Assembly: GCF_949628215.1 (NCBI RefSeq)
Contig: NC_134281.1
Coordinates: forward strand, 14,952,501-15,016,500
DNA: 64,000 nucleotides
Origin: Phalacrocorax aristotelis
Taxonomy: Eukaryota > Chordata > Aves > Suliformes > Phalacrocoracidae
Reading direction: 5' to 3'
In this document: positions 11,666 to 23,900 of the stretch, one piece after another
Position numbering within the stretch: the first letter of the stretch is position 1
Layout: every line of letters starts with the position of its first letter
Made by a program: the position numbers and the translations under genes
The notes under the pieces: model-generated
The model's input: only the letters and a program-made list of their open reading frames with translations
Told to the model about the DNA's origin: nothing
Databases searched by the model: none

Positions 11666-14600
11666 TGAGCGGGTCCACCTATTTGCTGACAGGCGCGCGC
11701 GGGGCGGTTGGCGTCGCGAGGTGCGTGGGCGGGCGCCTGCTCGTGCTCAGTCGTTCAGAGGAGGAAGCCGCGCGTCCCCGCCAGGCCCCATCCCGTCCCT
11801 CAGGGGAGAGAGCCCCGCGTCCCCGCCGGGCCAGCGGCACCCCCTCCTCCCTGCCGGCAACGTGAGGAGCGGAGAAGAGGGGCCCTTTGGCGGCCAGGTC
11901 GGCTGCCGCTGCGTCGGGCCGCCCCCAGCCCAGGGAGGGGAGTGGGGGCAGGCGGGGTACTCCCGCCCTTAAGTGTCCGTCCGTCGGTGCCGCCGGCAGG
12001 TGGTGCCTGTCAAGCGAAGTTACTGAGGGAAAAACGAGAAAACTTTTTATCTTTTCGCGTTTGCAGTTACACGCTGAGCGTTACAAATCGCCATGTGTGC
12101 CTAGCCCTGTTTGTTCCGGCTGTCGCTGTATCCTCAGAACAGGCAAACCCACAGTGGCATGAATGCTGTTGTGGCCCTGTCACGATGGAAGCATCTCTTG
12201 CGCTCTTTTGGTGTTACCTGGTGCACCCATTTTGAGAAGTCTCGTTCTTATCCCTGTCATGTCAGTCTCCACCACCCACTAGGGCTTTTATCAAGAAAGT
12301 ATTTCTATCCCTACCTACCGAGTATTTTTTGTTACCAAGTGATAACTCCAGCTGAGGATCTGGTGTTCCTGCCTGTCTTTTTAAAAAACAAACTCATTGC
12401 TGACCACAATTTTTCCCCTCGAGAAGCAAGAGTATAATTGGTCCTAATGGACCCCCTGCTTCCTTGGACTGGATCAGCTTGGTGCTGTAGGTTGGTGGCC
12501 AATTTTAAATGCTGAAAACTGCTGTGAGGGGTCACTGGAATTGAACCAGATTGTTGTGCACTGTTTAAAAAAGACCATATTCTTGAATTGCCCTCTGTGA
12601 TTAGTGTGTTTTGACCAAAGTTATCCTACTCTAAATTATTCCTGCATGTTAAGCAACTTGTATTTTAAGAGTAGGTTTCTTAGGAGGTGTTGATTATGTA
12701 CAAACTGCTGATCAAGAATATCCATCTAAATTTTCGTTCATTTAAAAACAGATTAAAATATACTCAGTGTCAAACAAGAGGTTGCATAGAATTCTCACTC
12801 TTGAAACAGAAGCAAAACCCAAAGTGCACAGCATATTTGAATTTGTAAACTGGTTCATCTCCAAAATTGATGGTATTTCATTTCTGCATTTTAATAGATT
12901 ATTTTAGGTACACTTCCTATTACAGCTTACAAATTTTTTTTAAAAAGGTTGTTCCCTTGCTGATTTTGCCTTTTTGGGGCCAGGAGAATTTACTATAAAA
13001 CCAGATTAGAAAGTACACAAAGTCAGCCAGCAGAGTAAATTATTAACTATTGTGTATTTTTGCTATGGAGACCTTTCTTTATGTTGTACCAGATCATGTT
13101 TTACCTTTAAAAGCACATAAAGGAACAAGTTGGTATTAAATTACAAACAATTAAGGATTTTGGAGGTGGCGGTGGTGGGTTGTTTGTTTGGGGGTGGTTT
13201 TTTTGTAGGTAGCAGTGAGAAAATTTCCAAGTTGCAATTTGGTTCAGTCAGTACATTTCCCAGCTCAGCTGGTGACTCACCTGACTGAAGCAGGTCACAC
13301 CACTTCTCTCTTTCCCTGTCATATGAGGGTGATGACACAGAGTTCTCTTACAAGGGCTTTTAAAGACTAAGCCTTGTATCTGTAATTATTATGTGACAGA
13401 ACACTAGCAATGGTTCATGACCTATATATATGTGCATAGCTTTGTGGTTTTGAGATCAGTTAACTTGTGACTAAGTTTTACAGCAGTCTTCTGTGAGAAA
13501 TGCTCTCTGGTTTATACTATAAGATGCATTTCCCTAGCAGAATTCAGGAAGGTAGTAACTTTAAACAGAATTGGGTTTAGTTAGTTTTGTACATTTACAG
13601 CTGTAAGTGGCAGAGGAGAAAGGATTTCTTGAGCTGCTATGAATAAAGAACAGCTCTTTGAGAAATAAATGCTTTGTAGAAGAAAAAACAAAACACTAAC
13701 AAACATATCTTTAATATGTAGAAGTGTGCTTCGGTACCTCAGCTGGTATGTAACATAAAAACGTGTCTAGTTTCTGTTGATCTAGTGATTCAGTTCACTT
13801 TAGTTGCAAGAGGGGGGCCTTTCTAATAATTCTGTGGTATACTAGGGCTTCTTCGAATTAGTAGTCAGGTTTTTAAATACATCCCTTATGTTGAAACATA
13901 AGATATTACTAGTCTTGTTCTTACCTTTTGTGTACATTTTTTACAAATGTTACAAGGCATCCAAAAGTTTTGAGATACAAATTTGACAGCAACAGATGAG
14001 GTTCAATAGTAATGAATTGAAGAATCCCTCTGAACCCTCTAAGTGTGGTTTTAGTGTTACACTTCTTTCAGCATTGTAGTCTTTTTTTTTTTAGTGTGTG
14101 ATTGATTTCTTTGTTAGTTTGGGTTTTTGGATTTGTGGAGGTTTTTTCTGTTCTTCCTGCAAAATACTAAGAGGCCTTAAAAATGTGGGGAGCTGACACT
14201 TGACACGATGTAAATAGGGAGAAGAGCAGCCAAAACGTCTCTAGAGGATTCCAGATACATCCCCTAATGGAGAGAACATGTTGCCTCTGCTGGAGGGTGA
14301 AAGTAGCTGTCTGGGTAGAGTAGGCTTTACTTGCACGTTACACACTGTTTAACACACTGTTTCTCAGACTTTACCTAGTGCCACCCTTGGATTTACCTTG
14401 AATTTATCTGTGTTCACTTTATCTCTCTGGGTCAAAAGAGCTTTTACCTCGGCCAAGAAATAGCCAACTGCTTTTAGTCATATTTTGTGAAAATTGGTAT
14501 TAACAGTTTTGAGGTCTTCTTGCCTAAAAAAATGCTTTGGAGTTTTGAAGTCGGCTTTGAATATAATCTTTGTTATTCACGTTCAAAACTTATTTGAAAG

Positions 14601-15532
14601 GGAGCTGCATGCAGCAGAACACCTGAGGTGGTGAAATACTGGTGCAGTTGGGTAAAGAAGCTGGGGTAAAGGTAAGATGAATGACAGTTTCTTTGAGGGT
14701 GATAAGTAATCAAGAAAGATTATATATACTATTTATACCTTTTTTTAAAAGCTGAAAATATTGCATGGCTATTGTGATAGGTGACCTGCCAGTGGAGTAG
14801 CAATGGGTGACAATGGCAAAAGGTAGCAACAGTAAGCATTGGGGTTTCAGTCCGAAGCCACCAAGAACTCTTGGTGTGGTCTCTTCAGCTGGTATAAACA
14901 GAGTCCTTAGAGGCATCACATCTCTAAAGAACAAGAGCTTCACCTACTAAACAGATGAACTCTACTGTCCCCAGGCAAAAAACAGTGGTGCAAAATCTGA
15001 AAGGGAGATTAGTTTGCTGCCTCATCAAGTATGTGATGCTGTAAGAGGATTGGGTTTGCGTATCCACGGATCATTGATTTCTCCTATTGTTGATTACTTA
15101 GGATTTTCAACTTAAGGTTTGTTGTGTTGCTCTAATTGCCCCTAAAAACTGTATTTAGCTAAAACTCCATAGGTAATGTCATATGGGTTGCAAGGGAAGT
15201 ATTGACCATTTCTAATGGGCCAAAATAATGGAATATAGGTTTTGAGTGAAAGCTCAAGGTCTATTTACACTTCCAGTGGGTATTCCTAGAAATTTAATCT
15301 GGTACTTTACTGTCAGGTGTTCTTAGATCTAAAACTTTCAGTTTTCTGCCCCGTGGAAAATATATTTTCATCCTCATTTCTTATGGAATGGTTTGTTGAC
15401 TGTTTGTCTTGATAAAAAATAGCTTGCTTCTACAACTAAGCAAGATTCTGTTCAAAGAAATCTAGAAACATTTGAATGCTAGACCTTCAGCCAGACATTC
15501 CTGTAGGCTTGTCTCTACATAGATTATTTTTT

Positions 15533-15652
15533 TAGAATCATAGACTGGTTTGGGTTGGAAGGGCCCTTTAAAGATCATCTAGTTTCAGCCCCACTTTGGG
15601 GGCTTAAAGCCCATCCAACCTGACCTTGAACACATCCAGGGATATGATGGAG
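15533..15652 (-). mobile_element. CR1 LINE 3' end fragment
   Basis: The plus strand reads 'tagaatcatagactggtttg', 'ggttggaagggccctttaaa', 'gatcatctagttt' and 'catccaacctgaccttgaac', matching the reverse complement of the CR1 3' untranslated tail of birds. A severely 5'-truncated copy of about 120 bases, typical of CR1 insertions. Confidence 0.9.
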
Positions 15653-16041
15653 TTTTGGTATAATGCAGAGTTCTTATCTTTAGAATAAGTTTCCTTTTCT
15701 TGTGAAATTTTTATAAACAGTTATGTGGAGCTGCATTAGCATTTTAGAGGTCTCTTAGATATATGGTGTTCCAATTTCAATGAATTTCTCAGAAATTAGA
15801 GAGCATAGTGTGAACACCTACCTTGTGAACCTCTGAATTGTGCTTCCTGGTCCTATATGCAGTTGCAGCCATGAACTCTGTATAAAAACAAGACTGTTGA
15901 TACATTTCAGTGACTGCATTGCAGTCTAGAGGTCTGATTCAATGCAACATTGAGCAAATGAATGTAATATGATGATTTTAATAGCACAGTTTCTTACTCA
16001 GATAACATTGCTGATCGAATGTAACAGCTGAGCAAGCCTCA

Positions 16042-16057
16042 ACACCAGGTGGCAGTA
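16042..16057 (+). promoter_or_regulatory. Candidate CTCF site
   Basis: ACACCAGGTGGCAGTA matches the CTCF core (CCA-C/G-CAG-G/A-GGGC/GGC-type) closely, in forward orientation. Motif only; single-motif predictions have many false positives. Confidence 0.4.
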
Positions 16058-18642
16058 TTTCATGGACTTTTGGCCTATGCCTAGTGAAAGAGTTAATTGG
16101 TTTTGGCCTATTTTATGAAAATTATTTTTGAGAGCTACCAAGATCTCTTTTCCCTGAAAAGTCATTTAAAAAAAAAAACCTGAAAGAATGAGTGTTTCCA
16201 ACTGGGAGTTAAAAGCAGACTACCCTGAAGAAGTTTTTTTCCATCTTCCACAATCTCAGAGACCAAAATTAAGTTGTAATTACTTGGTTAACTTAATGGT
16301 TAGCTTTGGAAAGAGACATGCCTCTCAAGTGTCCCTCTTACCACCACATATGCCTGTCTTTACTGATAGCTCTTGATTGCTTCCTGAAGAGAACATCCAT
16401 GAAGGTATTTACCATTCAGGACTTGAAGTACATGGTAATTGGAGTCTCAGCTGTGTGGCTCAGGTTAATTTCATTCATATTTATCCAGGAGAAATAAATA
16501 TTTTCTGAAATGTGTTTTGTATCAGTGCTTGTGTTGGTATTTTTATGTTCTTTGAAAAAAATAGTAGGCTGTATTTGGAAAAGAGCTATTTATATTATGA
16601 TTATTAAGAGGTTTTTTTTGTATTATTAAAGCCCACACTGGTTTCTGAATTCGAGAGGCTGTCTCTCTGTCAGTGATCATACTTTTCACCTCCTTGGGAC
16701 AGAGAAATTGGTAAGCAGCTCCAAGTTCAGTACAGAAGGAGATGTTTTGTCTTCTTTTTGACTTATTGTGTTTTATGGGAATTTTTTTTTTAAACCTGGT
16801 GTTCCACGTGGAGACTGTAGAGACAGAAAACTGATGTACCAATCACTGGTATGTAAGAGGTTTTGCGTTATCTCTTTAGTAACCTCTGGACCTGGTGTGC
16901 AGTCTGAATACTCAAAATAACCACCTGCAGTCAAGAAAAGGAGTCCTGATGCTTTCTTTGTTAAGGTCATAGGTTGCCTTGCTGGGAACAGCTGTACTGA
17001 AACATAAAGGGCTGTAAGGCCCTTGCTTAACATCCCTTCCTACTGACCTCTAGTTCACCAAATATTGCAGCAAGCAGTGGCTTCATACGTTGGTCCTTAC
17101 GGCTTTTTTTTGTGTCTACACTTTGTGACTGCTGAGGCTGTTAAATGATGGTTGGAGCTTAGTTTGCAGACGGTCATTGCAGTTATATTGATGCTGGTCC
17201 AAGATCCATTGATACGTGCTGATAAGGTTTCCTTGGTAAGATCATTTCTTGAATTGTCACTCTTTGATAGTTTGGTTTGCCAATAATCTCCTTGCACAAC
17301 ACACAGTCCAGTAAATCAGCTTTCTTCAGCTGAACGTCTTTCTGATATAAAGCCATATATGGGTTGCGTTTTTCTCTGTAGAATCTCCCTCAGCACAGTA
17401 TTGTCAGTTGTAGATTGTGCCATTTCCTCAGCAATTTTCCTGCTTCTGTCTATTCCTAAAGATTAGTCTTGGGTTGTTTACAAATGTACAGAAAATCAAA
17501 GTGGAGGCACTGTTTATTTCCTTGATATTAGCTGTTAGCCATGTGAATGTGACTGATTACACCGAATAAACTACTTTGAGAAAACAGTAAAACAACAAAA
17601 GGTAGAGGGCCAGATTTTTTTTTCTCTAAAACCACAGTCCTATATGCTCATGTGCCCTATATCAGGTGCTCCAAATTAAAAATTTTATTTAGGAGAGGTA
17701 ACTTTTGCATCCTGAAATTAAGATACTGTTTTCATTTTAGCATGTTCTAAAATAAAGCTTTGTCCAAAATAAGAAAATGAGGAATCTCTGTAGAGAGGTT
17801 ATCCTGAACCAAAAGCTGGTTTTGAACACGTGACGTGAACTGCTGTGTGGCTGACCTTGAATACAAAAATGTTATAGTCAGTAATGAATAAAATCAGAAT
17901 TCTGTTCTCAAACTTTGAACTTCATGACAAAACCTTTGCCTTCTTTCTCCCCATTACTGATGATTTTTGGTCATTTTAAGTGTTCGCTCTGTAGGACTTA
18001 AATAAATTTCTATTGGTTATAAACCTACAAGAAGGGAGGAACACCTAGCAGTAAAAGGAGAGAGTACTGTTTCTATTACTTTAAGTTTTGTTTCTACATT
18101 GTAAAGAATGATCAGGAAATTTCACATATGGTATGTTTCAAAAAAGCTGCAACAAAGTTATTTTAATAAGAAAAATTAATGCATGAATTATTTAAAATAG
18201 TTGGTGCAACTGTTCCTGTTAACTAATCCAGGCACTTGGAAGGCAATTACACTGAGCTTTGACAACATTGCCAACCCACTGCACAGTGCCTTATGCCAAA
18301 AGCTATTGTTGTTTTATTGACCACGTTCACCATTACATATGCATATGAAAAAACAGAGGCATTTTCATCGGGATTACCCTAATAGCATTAAGAGATTATT
18401 TTTTAAATTTCCTTGGAAGGAAATTCACTTAAATGAGATTACTTATTACTTGACTGGTTTCCTATCATGCTGCTATGTTTAGGTAAGTGGAGTCCATTAG
18501 AGTATAAAGTTTTTAAAAAACCTGATTTTATACATTAATGGTTTCAAATAAAAGAGAAGTACTGTATTTGTGCACAGCTTCTTTTGAGAAAGTTAAGTCG
18601 ATGTTCTGGTTAGGAGAGATAACACTTTTTGTCCCTCTTGGT

Positions 18643-18660
18643 GGCCCCCCTAGTGTCACC
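18643..18660 (-). promoter_or_regulatory. Candidate CTCF site upstream of HESX1
   Basis: GGCCCCCCTAGTGTCACC resembles the reverse CTCF motif GCGCCCCCTAGTGGCCA with a few mismatches. It lies about 200 bases upstream of the HESX1 start. Motif only. Confidence 0.35.
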
Positions 18661-18739
18661 ATTAGTTCCTAATTACTTGCAAACAAATAAACAATTAACT
18701 CCTCGTGCCTCTTGGTGGGAGAGTTTTCATTGACATGCT

Positions 18740-18835
18740 AAAACTTTCTAATAAAAGATTTTAATTAATGACGTTGCAAATCCAACCCCCTTGTCAACAT
18801 AGCTATAAGGAGGACTTGCAGAGAAATGCAAGTAC
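18740..18835 (+). promoter_or_regulatory. HESX1 proximal promoter with TATA-like box and homeodomain sites
   Basis: CTATAAGG at 18803-18810 is a TATA-like box about 60 bases upstream of the likely start codon, placing transcription start near 18834. Just upstream, TTAATTAAT (18761-18769) is a palindromic homeodomain target, followed by a CRE-like TGACGTTG. LIM-homeodomain and OTX inputs and autorepression are known for ANF/HESX1 genes; which proteins bind here is inference. Confidence 0.55.
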
Positions 18836-18868
18836 AGTACACATGCTATGCTGGCTGATGGTGAAAGC

Positions 18869-19061
18869 ATGGCAAGTACATCGCTATGTGCCACTAATAC
18901 ATCAGCATCTCAGAATCTTCGGAAAGCGTCTGGTTTTGTAGAAAATAAAAGCACACAGTGCTCATTTTCCATTGAAAGTATTTTGGGACTGGAGCAGAAA
19001 AAAGATGGCATTCCAGCTGTGAAACCTCACCGACCATGGATGGATGCATGCACCAACTTGG
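18869..19061 (+). CDS. HESX1: HESX1 coding exon 1
   Basis: Encodes [17 protein letters not shown] onward with the eh1 motif [14 protein letters not shown] and [13 protein letters not shown]. The donor is TTGG|GTAACT, phase 1. The alternative in-frame start at 18848 (MLADGES) has G at -3 but C at +4 and would leave a leader of only about 14 bases from the predicted transcription start. Confidence 0.93.
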
Positions 19062-20831
19062 GTAACTCAGCAGTCTGTTTTGTAATTTCTCAAGCTTTTA
19101 CTCCTTTAAAAATTTATATATTTTCATGTTTACGCTGAAAAACAGTAAATTGAAGCTCTTGTTTGCTTGCTTTTTCTAGTTTTAGGTGATGAAAGTAATC
19201 CTCATCTGCAAATCCCTGTTGTTTGCTATGAAAATCCATTATTTCATGCTAACAGTAATCCAGGTCAAGAGGAAAAAGTTTTGAAATGTGAAAAATATTT
19301 TTCAGTCACAGAAAGGTTATCCTTCAAACGAGAATTGAGCTGGTACAGGGGCAGGAGACCAAGAACTGCATTCACTAGAAACCAGGTAGGAATTTTCTTA
19401 GTATTTAATAAATGAATAACAATGTAGTCTAGTAATATGTTGGTAGAAGCTTACAACAGCTGACTAATTCAGTATGATGTACCTCTGCAGAGAGAAATGT
19501 AATCAGGAACTAGTGTACGTTGTCAGTATACACTAACATTGTGTGTACATTAGTAATTCCAGCACACCTGTGTTTATGTGTGGAATCAAAATTGTGCAAA
19601 CACTCCTCAGAATTCTCCTGTTGAACAAACTAAAGTGGTTTTTATATTTATTTTATTACTCCTATGAAGGTAGATAAACTATTCAACAAGTGTGTTTTAA
19701 TCTCCTCAGATTGAAGTCTTGGAAGATGTTTTTAAAATGAACTCCTACCCTGGCATTGATATTAGAGAAGAGCTAGCTCGCAAATTAGATTTAGATGAAG
19801 ACAGGATCCAGGTAATTAAAATTTTATTTGCACTTTTCTGTAATTCTATCTATATGTACTTCCTGGTTATATAAATTAGTAGTTTGGCACCAGTAGCAAT
19901 AATTTTAACAGTCTCAATTTAAACCAATGTATATTTATATGTGTAGTATGCCTCCAATGATTTGTGAAATGGAAACCATTTAATTCCTTCTGAAATCTTA
20001 AACCTTCCATCACTATAATATTTCCATGATATCTGCTCTGTTTATGTCTAGTTAGCACATACAGAACTTGATCATTTGCTCTCATATTTTAAAATCATGC
20101 TTATGTTTGTCACCATATCTGAAAAACAAATTTGAAACAAATATTGAAACAATTTGTATGACTGTCTGAGTATTTTCTGAGACTATCAGTAGACCATACA
20201 TGTGTTAAACTAATGTTTTAGCCTATGTCTTCACATGGCCAGAAGCAAAATCTATTTGGGGATTTAAATTATTGATTTCCAGGTAGTCCAGTGTGATAAG
20301 AAGCATACCTAAACATTAGAATTTGGGCCTCACCTTGATGTTTATTAATCTTTTGATGCAAGTCTTGTATTGGGGCTGATGGGAAGCTTGATGCTGAGAT
20401 TAATTAAGACTTGTGTGTGAATTCCAGATGCTCAGGATTTGCCAGGGTCTGAATCAGTGTCACTGAAGTTCATATTAGTGTCTCTATTCTTTACAGTGAA
20501 GTTGGTCCTCACTTTCCAGTTAAGCTGCAGTATTATTTTCTTCATCTGTGGTGTTAAAATCATTGCAAGTAGCTATATGCCATCATCTGCAGATCTTAAA
20601 TTTGTATTGAACTTCCAAACTACTGTCATTACACAAAATACTGTAAATTTGTGTGAATATTTTTAAGTTTCAAAGCTTATTCTGCTTGCAGTGCTGTATT
20701 TCTGAAAAACATGCTTTTTCTTTCAATTTTAGATCTGGTTCCAGAACCGTCGTGCAAAGCTGAAAAGATCCCATCGAGAATCTCAGTTTCTAATGGTGAA
20801 AAATACTTTCACCTCCAGCCTGCTAGAGTAG
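18869..20831 (+). CDS. HESX1: HESX1 (ANF) homeobox repressor, complete, four coding exons
   Basis: HESX1/ANF is a paired-like homeodomain repressor of anterior forebrain and Rathke's pouch, acting in the nucleus with Groucho/TLE and NCoR. Exons at 18869-19061, 19186-19385, 19710-19811 and 20733-20831 join in frame to about 197 residues, close to the 185 of human. Visible motifs: eh1 Groucho-binding FSIESILGL in exon 1, KPHRPWMD after it, [21 protein letters not shown] leading into the homeodomain, and [17 protein letters not shown] with Gln at homeodomain position 50. The C-terminus ends SSLLE. I chose ATG 18869 because of its strong Kozak context (A at -3, G at +4) and distance from the TATA box; an in-frame ATG at 18848 would add seven residues. 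The next gene on this strand is IL17RD, as in other amniotes. Confidence 0.97.
19186..19385 (+). CDS. HESX1: HESX1 coding exon 2
   Basis: 200 bases. It completes a split Gly codon and runs [20 protein letters not shown] to [13 protein letters not shown], the start of the homeodomain. The acceptor used in this call is TTTTAG at 19180-19185. A second in-frame acceptor, TTCTAG, ends at 19179 and would add Val-Leu. The donor is CAG|GTAGGA, phase 0. Confidence 0.92.
19710..19811 (+). CDS. HESX1: HESX1 coding exon 3 (homeodomain helices 1-2)
   Basis: 102 bases, 34 residues: [20 protein letters not shown] then [14 protein letters not shown]. The acceptor is CTCCTCAG and the donor CAG|GTAATT. Phase 0 at both ends. 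Confidence 0.97.
20733..20831 (+). CDS. HESX1: HESX1 coding exon 4 (recognition helix and C-terminus)
   Basis: Encodes [19 protein letters not shown] followed by a short tail ending SLLE and TAG at 20829-20831. The acceptor is CAATTTTAG. The recognition helix has Gln50, as in other ANF proteins. Confidence 0.97.
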   Translation: MWFQNRRAKLKRSHRESQFLMVKNTFTSSLLE

Positions 20832-20971
20832 AAGGAAGGATATTTTTCTTTTATGGTACTACAATAGAACATGAAGAATTACTGGAATTTTCACAACTTG
20901 TATTAAGTAACTATGATATATTAATTATTATTTTATCCCCAGATTTGAAAGATTATAAAAATTTTCATTCA

Positions 20972-20977
20972 AATAAA
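20972..20977 (+). terminator. HESX1 polyadenylation signal
   Basis: AATAAA 141 bases after the HESX1 stop codon. It is the first canonical signal downstream, implying a short 3' UTR of about 160 bases. Usage is inferred. Confidence 0.6.
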
Positions 20978-23900
20978 CTGTAAATACTTGAAGTATTATA
21001 ATCTATTTTTTGTGGGAAAAGTGAACTTTTCATATGTATTTTAATAAGTATTTTCAGAAAAGTTTAGGTATTTTTGCAATTAAAAAAAAATCCAAACCAT
21101 AGTTTGCACAAAATTTTCAGTTAGTATGAATTACTGCAGCTTAACTCAAGACAACTTAACAAAGAATTGTGGTTTTTTTAAAAAAAAATCAGTTTAAAGT
21201 CTGAAATATGCAAAATAGATTTTGGTACCTGAAGCAGCTTGTGCGTTGTATTGGAGTTTAAGTAGCTTATATAAAGAGTCTGATACTTTTCATAAAGAAC
21301 ATAATTTTTAGAAAAAGATATCTCAAATGGAAGGGCTGGTATTCAACTGACTGTTCAGTTTCAACAATTGTTTCATTAAAAGAAGCTAAAAATTAAAGTA
21401 ATCTTTTTATATCATATTTTAATGACTTAAGATATTCGCCTATTTAATGCTTCACCTTGGATATCTCCTGTCTTGTCAATGTAAGTGTTCCAGTTATGGA
21501 AGTTGCCCTCATTATCTTTTAATGATAGAACGCAGCATTTCACAGGATCAAATCAGCTGGGACCAGAGCAGATATCCAGATCATTGCCATTAATTTTAGG
21601 GTGTTGAATTCATTTTTATCAAACAGTACATGAAAGTTAATTATTCTCATATTTGATATTCAGCCTGAAGTCAATATGCATAAGGAGAGCCTTATACAAA
21701 AAACCCAACTCTTCATGACCATGATGTGGGAAAACACCGTAAGTATGGGTTTACACTGTTCCTTGTTCAGCAGAGCTTTAAGCACTTGCTTGAAGTGCTG
21801 GTGTACTTGACTGAGACTTCAGCCTGTGTTACTTTTTATAGATACATTCTGCATGGGCCCAGCTGTGTATACAAAAAATCATTTTGTGTTAGGCTGAAGC
21901 ACTGACTTTAAATAATATTTCAATCTGCAAATCTGAAAGAACCAGTAAATCCCAAAGAATTTAGACATAAAGCTTTGTTAATTGGGTTTTCCCACTTGGC
22001 TGACTTGAAAAATAACTTATTTTGAACCAATACTATATTTATAAAAAAAGAACATTGGGAAAAATTCTGAAAATTAGGAAGAAGAAATTATGTGAGTGCT
22101 TATGACATTCAAATTGTTTTCGTCTAAATCAGAGTTTAGATCTCAGTCTGACTGTCCCACATTGAAGGAATGCCTAGCCACTGAGCTATGATGTTGGTTT
22201 CCAGGTTTCTTGTGGAAAAAGTTTTGCTTTATACAAAGTACTGTGATTTTCACTGGAGGAAGAATTTGAGCCAAAGACTTCAATCTATACACCTTAGCCA
22301 CCAGGCTTGTTCGCAGTCTGACACTCAAGTTCTCTGAAGTCAGGACACCGAGGACACAGAATTCAGCATATCATTGGTAATATAGGCTAAATGTAAATAC
22401 CAAAAAGGGGAGAAAAATCCATAGATTCTTGCAGTGGTTTAGTAGTGCAAATACAGTTAGATTGCACTTTCTTGTTTAATAATAGTAAAATTACAACAGA
22501 TTTTTTTTTTAATGTTACTTCCAGTGTAGTATAGTCTCTAGAAGAGAGTAGGTGTTAAAATTTTAAAGACCTGTGCCTACTGTTTTTGATTCCTATATCT
22601 CTTCTAACATGCTTTGCTTTTCCTTCAGTTTGTGTTCTTTCTTAGGACATCTCTATGTATTTCAGTTGTTATAATGGACGATTTAATGTAGCTTTGCTGC
22701 ATGTTTGCAAGGTATAGCAAAATGCAATTAGTTTAGGATTTTCCAGGATACCATTGTACCTGTTACATCATGAACAAACCCAAGTATTGCTCTTCCTTTC
22801 TCAATGCTTGTACCCGTGATATCTGCTGTCCTATAGAATGAGAGGTAAGTCTGAGTAAAGGGGTGACAGAAAAATCTTAATTTTATGTAGTGTCATATTA
22901 GGAAAAGCTAAAGGCAAGGATGATCTGACTTCAGTCCTTAGCTGATATGTTGGATGATAGGTTGAGATATAAGAGTTTAAATAGAAACTATTTCTACATT
23001 TTCTGAAAAATATTACTGAAAAGCTGCATTACTTTAGAACCAGACTACAAGTATTTTCCATTTTTTGTCTCTAATTTCGTGGGCTTATTGCCTTCATTTT
23101 TATAAAATTTCTAAAATCTTGAATTGATTGACTTTGCTCCTGGAAATCCTATATTTTTTGTGAAAATAACATACTTTTATCCAATATTGCAATGTTAATT
23201 ATCCATGCTTTGTAAGACTTAGGAAATAACATTACTAACTGAACTTTTGTTGTACCCTGAATTCAAAAATACTTAAGAGAACATTCACAAATAAAGCCAT
23301 TTAAATGGAGCCAAATCTATTAGGAATAGTTTTTAGAGAAGCTGGGATCTCAATTCAGATACCTACCTGATCTGGTAAAGACAATATTGGGAATGCATGA
23401 GTACTAATTTGTTTTCCTTCTCACCTCAAAACATATATTGCCCATAGCTTAACCTTATTCCAAGTAATTTGAAACTATTGTCTACTTTACTGTTGGAAAC
23501 AAGGTTTCCATCAGCAACAGATTAGACTAATCTGTACAGATTGGTGCCTAAGAACCTTACTCTATTATCTGGCAAATACCTAAATACACCTAATGTCTCT
23601 TACAATGGAACTTGTCTCAAGTGACGGAAGTCTGACAAAGCAATTTAAGAGAAGGTGTAGAATAATAGCAGAATAATAGTAGCACAAGCCCTGGTATCCA
23701 GGGCTCAATTAGCAAATGTTACCAGAAGGATGATTGGTGTAAGGTACTAAGAGTGTTGCACATACTGCTGAGGGGTAAAATGCTTAATAGCATAATTGCA
23801 TTATTTGCTTCATCTTGGCTTGGCTTGTTCTATACAAAGTAAATGCATCAACGAGTTAAAGGAGAACCTCTAAATTTACATTTATACCTACTTTGACCAG

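Larger units (their letters stand above)
10970..11970. promoter_or_regulatory. CpG island / APPL1 promoter region
   Basis: A sharp switch from AT-rich to very GC- and CpG-rich sequence with many GC boxes (GGGCGG/CCGCCC). It covers APPL1 exon 1 and about 500 bases upstream of its ATG. No TATA box is evident on the minus strand, as usual for this promoter class. The long open frames in both strands here come from low stop-codon density in GC-rich DNA and are not genes. A roughly 18-base GC-rich unit (CGCGTCCCCGCC plus AGGCC or GGGCC) occurs twice near 11770-11830. Confidence 0.85.
11971..18600. other. Intergenic region between APPL1 and HESX1
   Basis: About 6.6 kb of AT-rich DNA between the divergent APPL1 and HESX1 genes. 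I recognise one short CR1 tail (15533-15652) and one CTCF-like motif (16042-16057). GGATTA at 18371-18376 is an OTX-type core site. No exons that I can support. Confidence 0.7.

Noticed and set aside
10842-12235. Several long open frames (75-221 codons) on both strands of the first CpG island
   Set aside because: Low-complexity Arg/Pro/Ala/Gly-rich translations caused by lack of stop codons in GC-rich DNA. They overlap the APPL1 promoter and exon 1 and show no domain.
19876-20085. Open frame within HESX1 intron 3
   Set aside because: Short, minus strand, no similarity; inside a confirmed intron.
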